A stretch of DNA of 64,000 bases, from the NCBI GenBank assembly GCA_963743375.1, contig CAVUQA010000003.1:175064-239063 (forward strand), read 5' to 3'. A program made the position numbers and the translations under genes. The notes under the pieces are model-generated. The model had not been told where the DNA came from, ran no database searches, and worked only from the letters and a program-made list of their open reading frames with translations. This stretch comes from JABDBE01 sp963743375 (GTDB taxonomy: Bacteria; Acidobacteriota; Terriglobia; Terriglobales; Acidobacteriaceae). Shown piece after piece: positions 62,953 to 64,000 of this stretch (its first letter is position 1; each line of letters begins with the position of its first letter).

Positions 62953-63545
62953 ATGGCTGATGCTCTTTTCCTTAGTTTGTGGTTTCCGAGTTTTGAGCTC
63001 GATGAGATGTTGCCGCGCGCCTTGGCGGTGATGCGGCAGTTTCCATTTTCTGGCGCGGAGCCCGGCATCAGTTCTGTGGCTATACATCCTGTGTCATGGA
63101 ACGAGCCCACGATTTTCGAGCAGCGCTTCCGGCCTGACATTCCTTCTGAAGAAGCGGCGCTGCTTGCCTCAGACTTGCTTCATGAAGACTATGCCTATAT
63201 GTTCGAAGCTTTCTGGGACCTTTGGGTCTTTGACGCTAATCAACAGCAGTGGAAGCTGCAGCCCTCAAAGGTAAAATTCCTGGTGCACGGAGTGGATTTT
63301 GACGACGGGGTTTATCGACACGAGGGTCATGTTGAGTTGACTTCGGCATTGATTCGCCTTTCCTTCAGGATGAAGTGGAACTCGACAGTGAAGCCGAAAC
63401 CCGAGTACGAGCCAACGTGCAGAAGCTGGTAGATTTCACCAACAAGGCAGAGAAAAATTCAGGCGCCAGTGGGCGGTTGCTCTGGTCCGAGTCAGAGGAA
63501 AACTTCGCACAGAAACTGATTGCACGCCTGCAGAAAGTGCAGTAG
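62953..63545 (+). pseudogene. Conserved hypothetical gene with one frameshift
   Basis: A strong AGGAGA site and ATG begin an intact-looking protein (ALFLSLWFPSFELDEMLPRA; FEAFWDLWVFDANQQQWKLQ; VHGVDFDDGVYRHEGHVE). At about 63337 the reading moves to another frame that continues naturally, DFGIDSPFLQDEVELDSEAE to LLWSESEENFAQKLIARLQK, ending at TAG 63543-63545. One missing base between GAG and TTGAC explains it; restored, the product would be about 198 residues ending EEN...QKVQ. No slippery heptamer is present, so programmed frameshifting is unlikely. This could be a base error in the assembly or a young pseudogene. Function unknown; I recall similar proteins in Acidobacteriota. Confidence 0.6.
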
Positions 63546-63576
63546 TTGGTTTGATGGAGGCTGCGTCCCGCCGGTT

Positions 63577-63597
63577 GGACGGGCGAGATGCCCGTCC
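63577..63597. repeat. Perfect 8-bp hairpin between convergent genes
   Basis: GGACGGGC, loop GAGAT, GCCCGTCC, between the frameshifted gene and ppdK. Could end transcription from either side but has no T-run. Confidence 0.6.
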
Positions 63598-63632
63598 CTC
63601 TATCGTCGCTTTGCTCCTCAGAAAGACAACAC

Positions 63633-64000
63633 TTATTTCGTCCGGCCGCCTTCGACCTTTAGCTTATCCGTGGCGCCAGTCGGGGCTGCGGCCAGCAGTG
63701 CGGTCTTCACCCGGAATGGGGAGCAGGAAACGTAGGTCATGCCTACCTTGTGACAGAATTCCACCGAAGAGGGATCGCCGCCGTGCTCGCCGCAAATTCC
63801 CACTTTCAGCTTCTCGCGGGTTTCCCGGCCTTCCTTGGTTGCCAGCTTCACCAGGCGCCCAACGCGCTTCTGGTCGAGGACCGCGAAGGGATCGGCCGGC
63901 CAGATCTTCGCCTTGACGTAGGCATTGATGATCTTGGCGCAGTCGTCGCGGGAGATTCCGAACGTCGTCTGGGTGAGATCGTTGGTGCCGAAGCTGAAGA
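63633..64000 (-). CDS. ppdK: Pyruvate, phosphate dikinase, C-terminal part (partial)
   Basis: The last ~121 codons of PPDK; the gene continues beyond the window. It interconverts pyruvate and phosphoenolpyruvate using ATP and phosphate. Visible are FSFGTNDLTQTTFGISRDD, WPADPFAVLDQKRVGRLV, and KVGICGEHGGDPSSVEFC (the PEP-utilising C-terminal domain with its catalytic Cys-Gly-Glu), then VSCSPFRVKTALLAAA. The remaining tail (PTGATDKLKVEGGRTK) is slightly longer than in many PPDKs. Stop TAA at 63633-63635. Confidence 0.93.
   Translation of the reverse strand, partial: FSFGTNDLTQTTFGISRDDCAKIINAYVKAKIWPADPFAVLDQKRVGRLVKLATKEGRETREKLKVGICGEHGGDPSSVEFCHKVGMTYVSCSPFRVKTALLAAAPTGATDKLKVEGGRTK

Overview
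The window looks like a chromosomal piece of a soil-type Acidobacteriota, probably class Terriglobia. This is inferred from gene content, not from a marker search. It carries several gene types common in that group: an Oar-like TonB-dependent receptor with an N-terminal carboxypeptidase-regulatory domain, several GloVer (TIGR03803-type) repeat proteins, the TPR tail of a eukaryotic-type serine/threonine kinase, a DUF5666 protein, an Ig-like lipoprotein, a dodecin, a large S9 peptidase and many conserved hypotheticals. Three tRNA genes (Pro, Gly, Glu) all encode CCA.

Left end (1-4.7 kb): a decayed region. It holds an EF-hand gene broken by TGA, two unrelated genes that both lost their 5' ends and now meet head to head near 2050, and a tyrosine integrase with a small partner gene next to tRNA-Pro. 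At 5-10 kb are amino-sugar catabolism genes (nagA plus a GlmS-like isomerase without its glutaminase domain), a DUF481 outer-membrane protein, tatA and small hypotheticals. At 11-21.7 kb is a cluster of secreted repeat proteins: three GloVer proteins of seven repeats each, an S74-chaperone protein with 51-bp repeats, a large secreted protein behind a sigma-54-like promoter, and a mosaic of three gene fragments.

Middle: ymdB is followed, reading on the minus strand from high to low coordinates, by the overlapping operon mutS-nagZ-anmK-peptide-binding lipoprotein, a peptidoglycan-recycling set. A divergent promoter region near 32.2 kb has a perfect CRP-type palindrome placed for class I activation of ccsA-hemA-hemC-paiB-hemD (cytochrome c maturation and tetrapyrrole synthesis). 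After an S9 peptidase and dodecin comes a rhodanese gene with an in-frame TGA at a position usually occupied by Cys. It is followed by a hairpin that meets the loose bacterial SECIS rules, so this is either a candidate selenoprotein or a fresh nonsense mutation. A nucleobase-salvage cluster follows: yeast-type cytosine deaminase, adenosine deaminase, guanine deaminase and NCS2 permease.

Right part: an outer-membrane set (DUF5666 protein, TonB-dependent receptor with polyglycine loops, Ig-like lipoprotein), then ftsK, uppP, an SH3/TPR protein, threonine dehydratase, a VapBC toxin-antitoxin pair, RNase J, an EcsC protein, dapD, a secreted phosphodiesterase/phosphatase, tRNA-Glu, a frameshifted hypothetical, and the 3' end of ppdK running off the window. 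Short near-perfect hairpins with 3-5 nt loops recur in gaps just after stop codons, and a dispersed REP-like repeat occurs at least twice.
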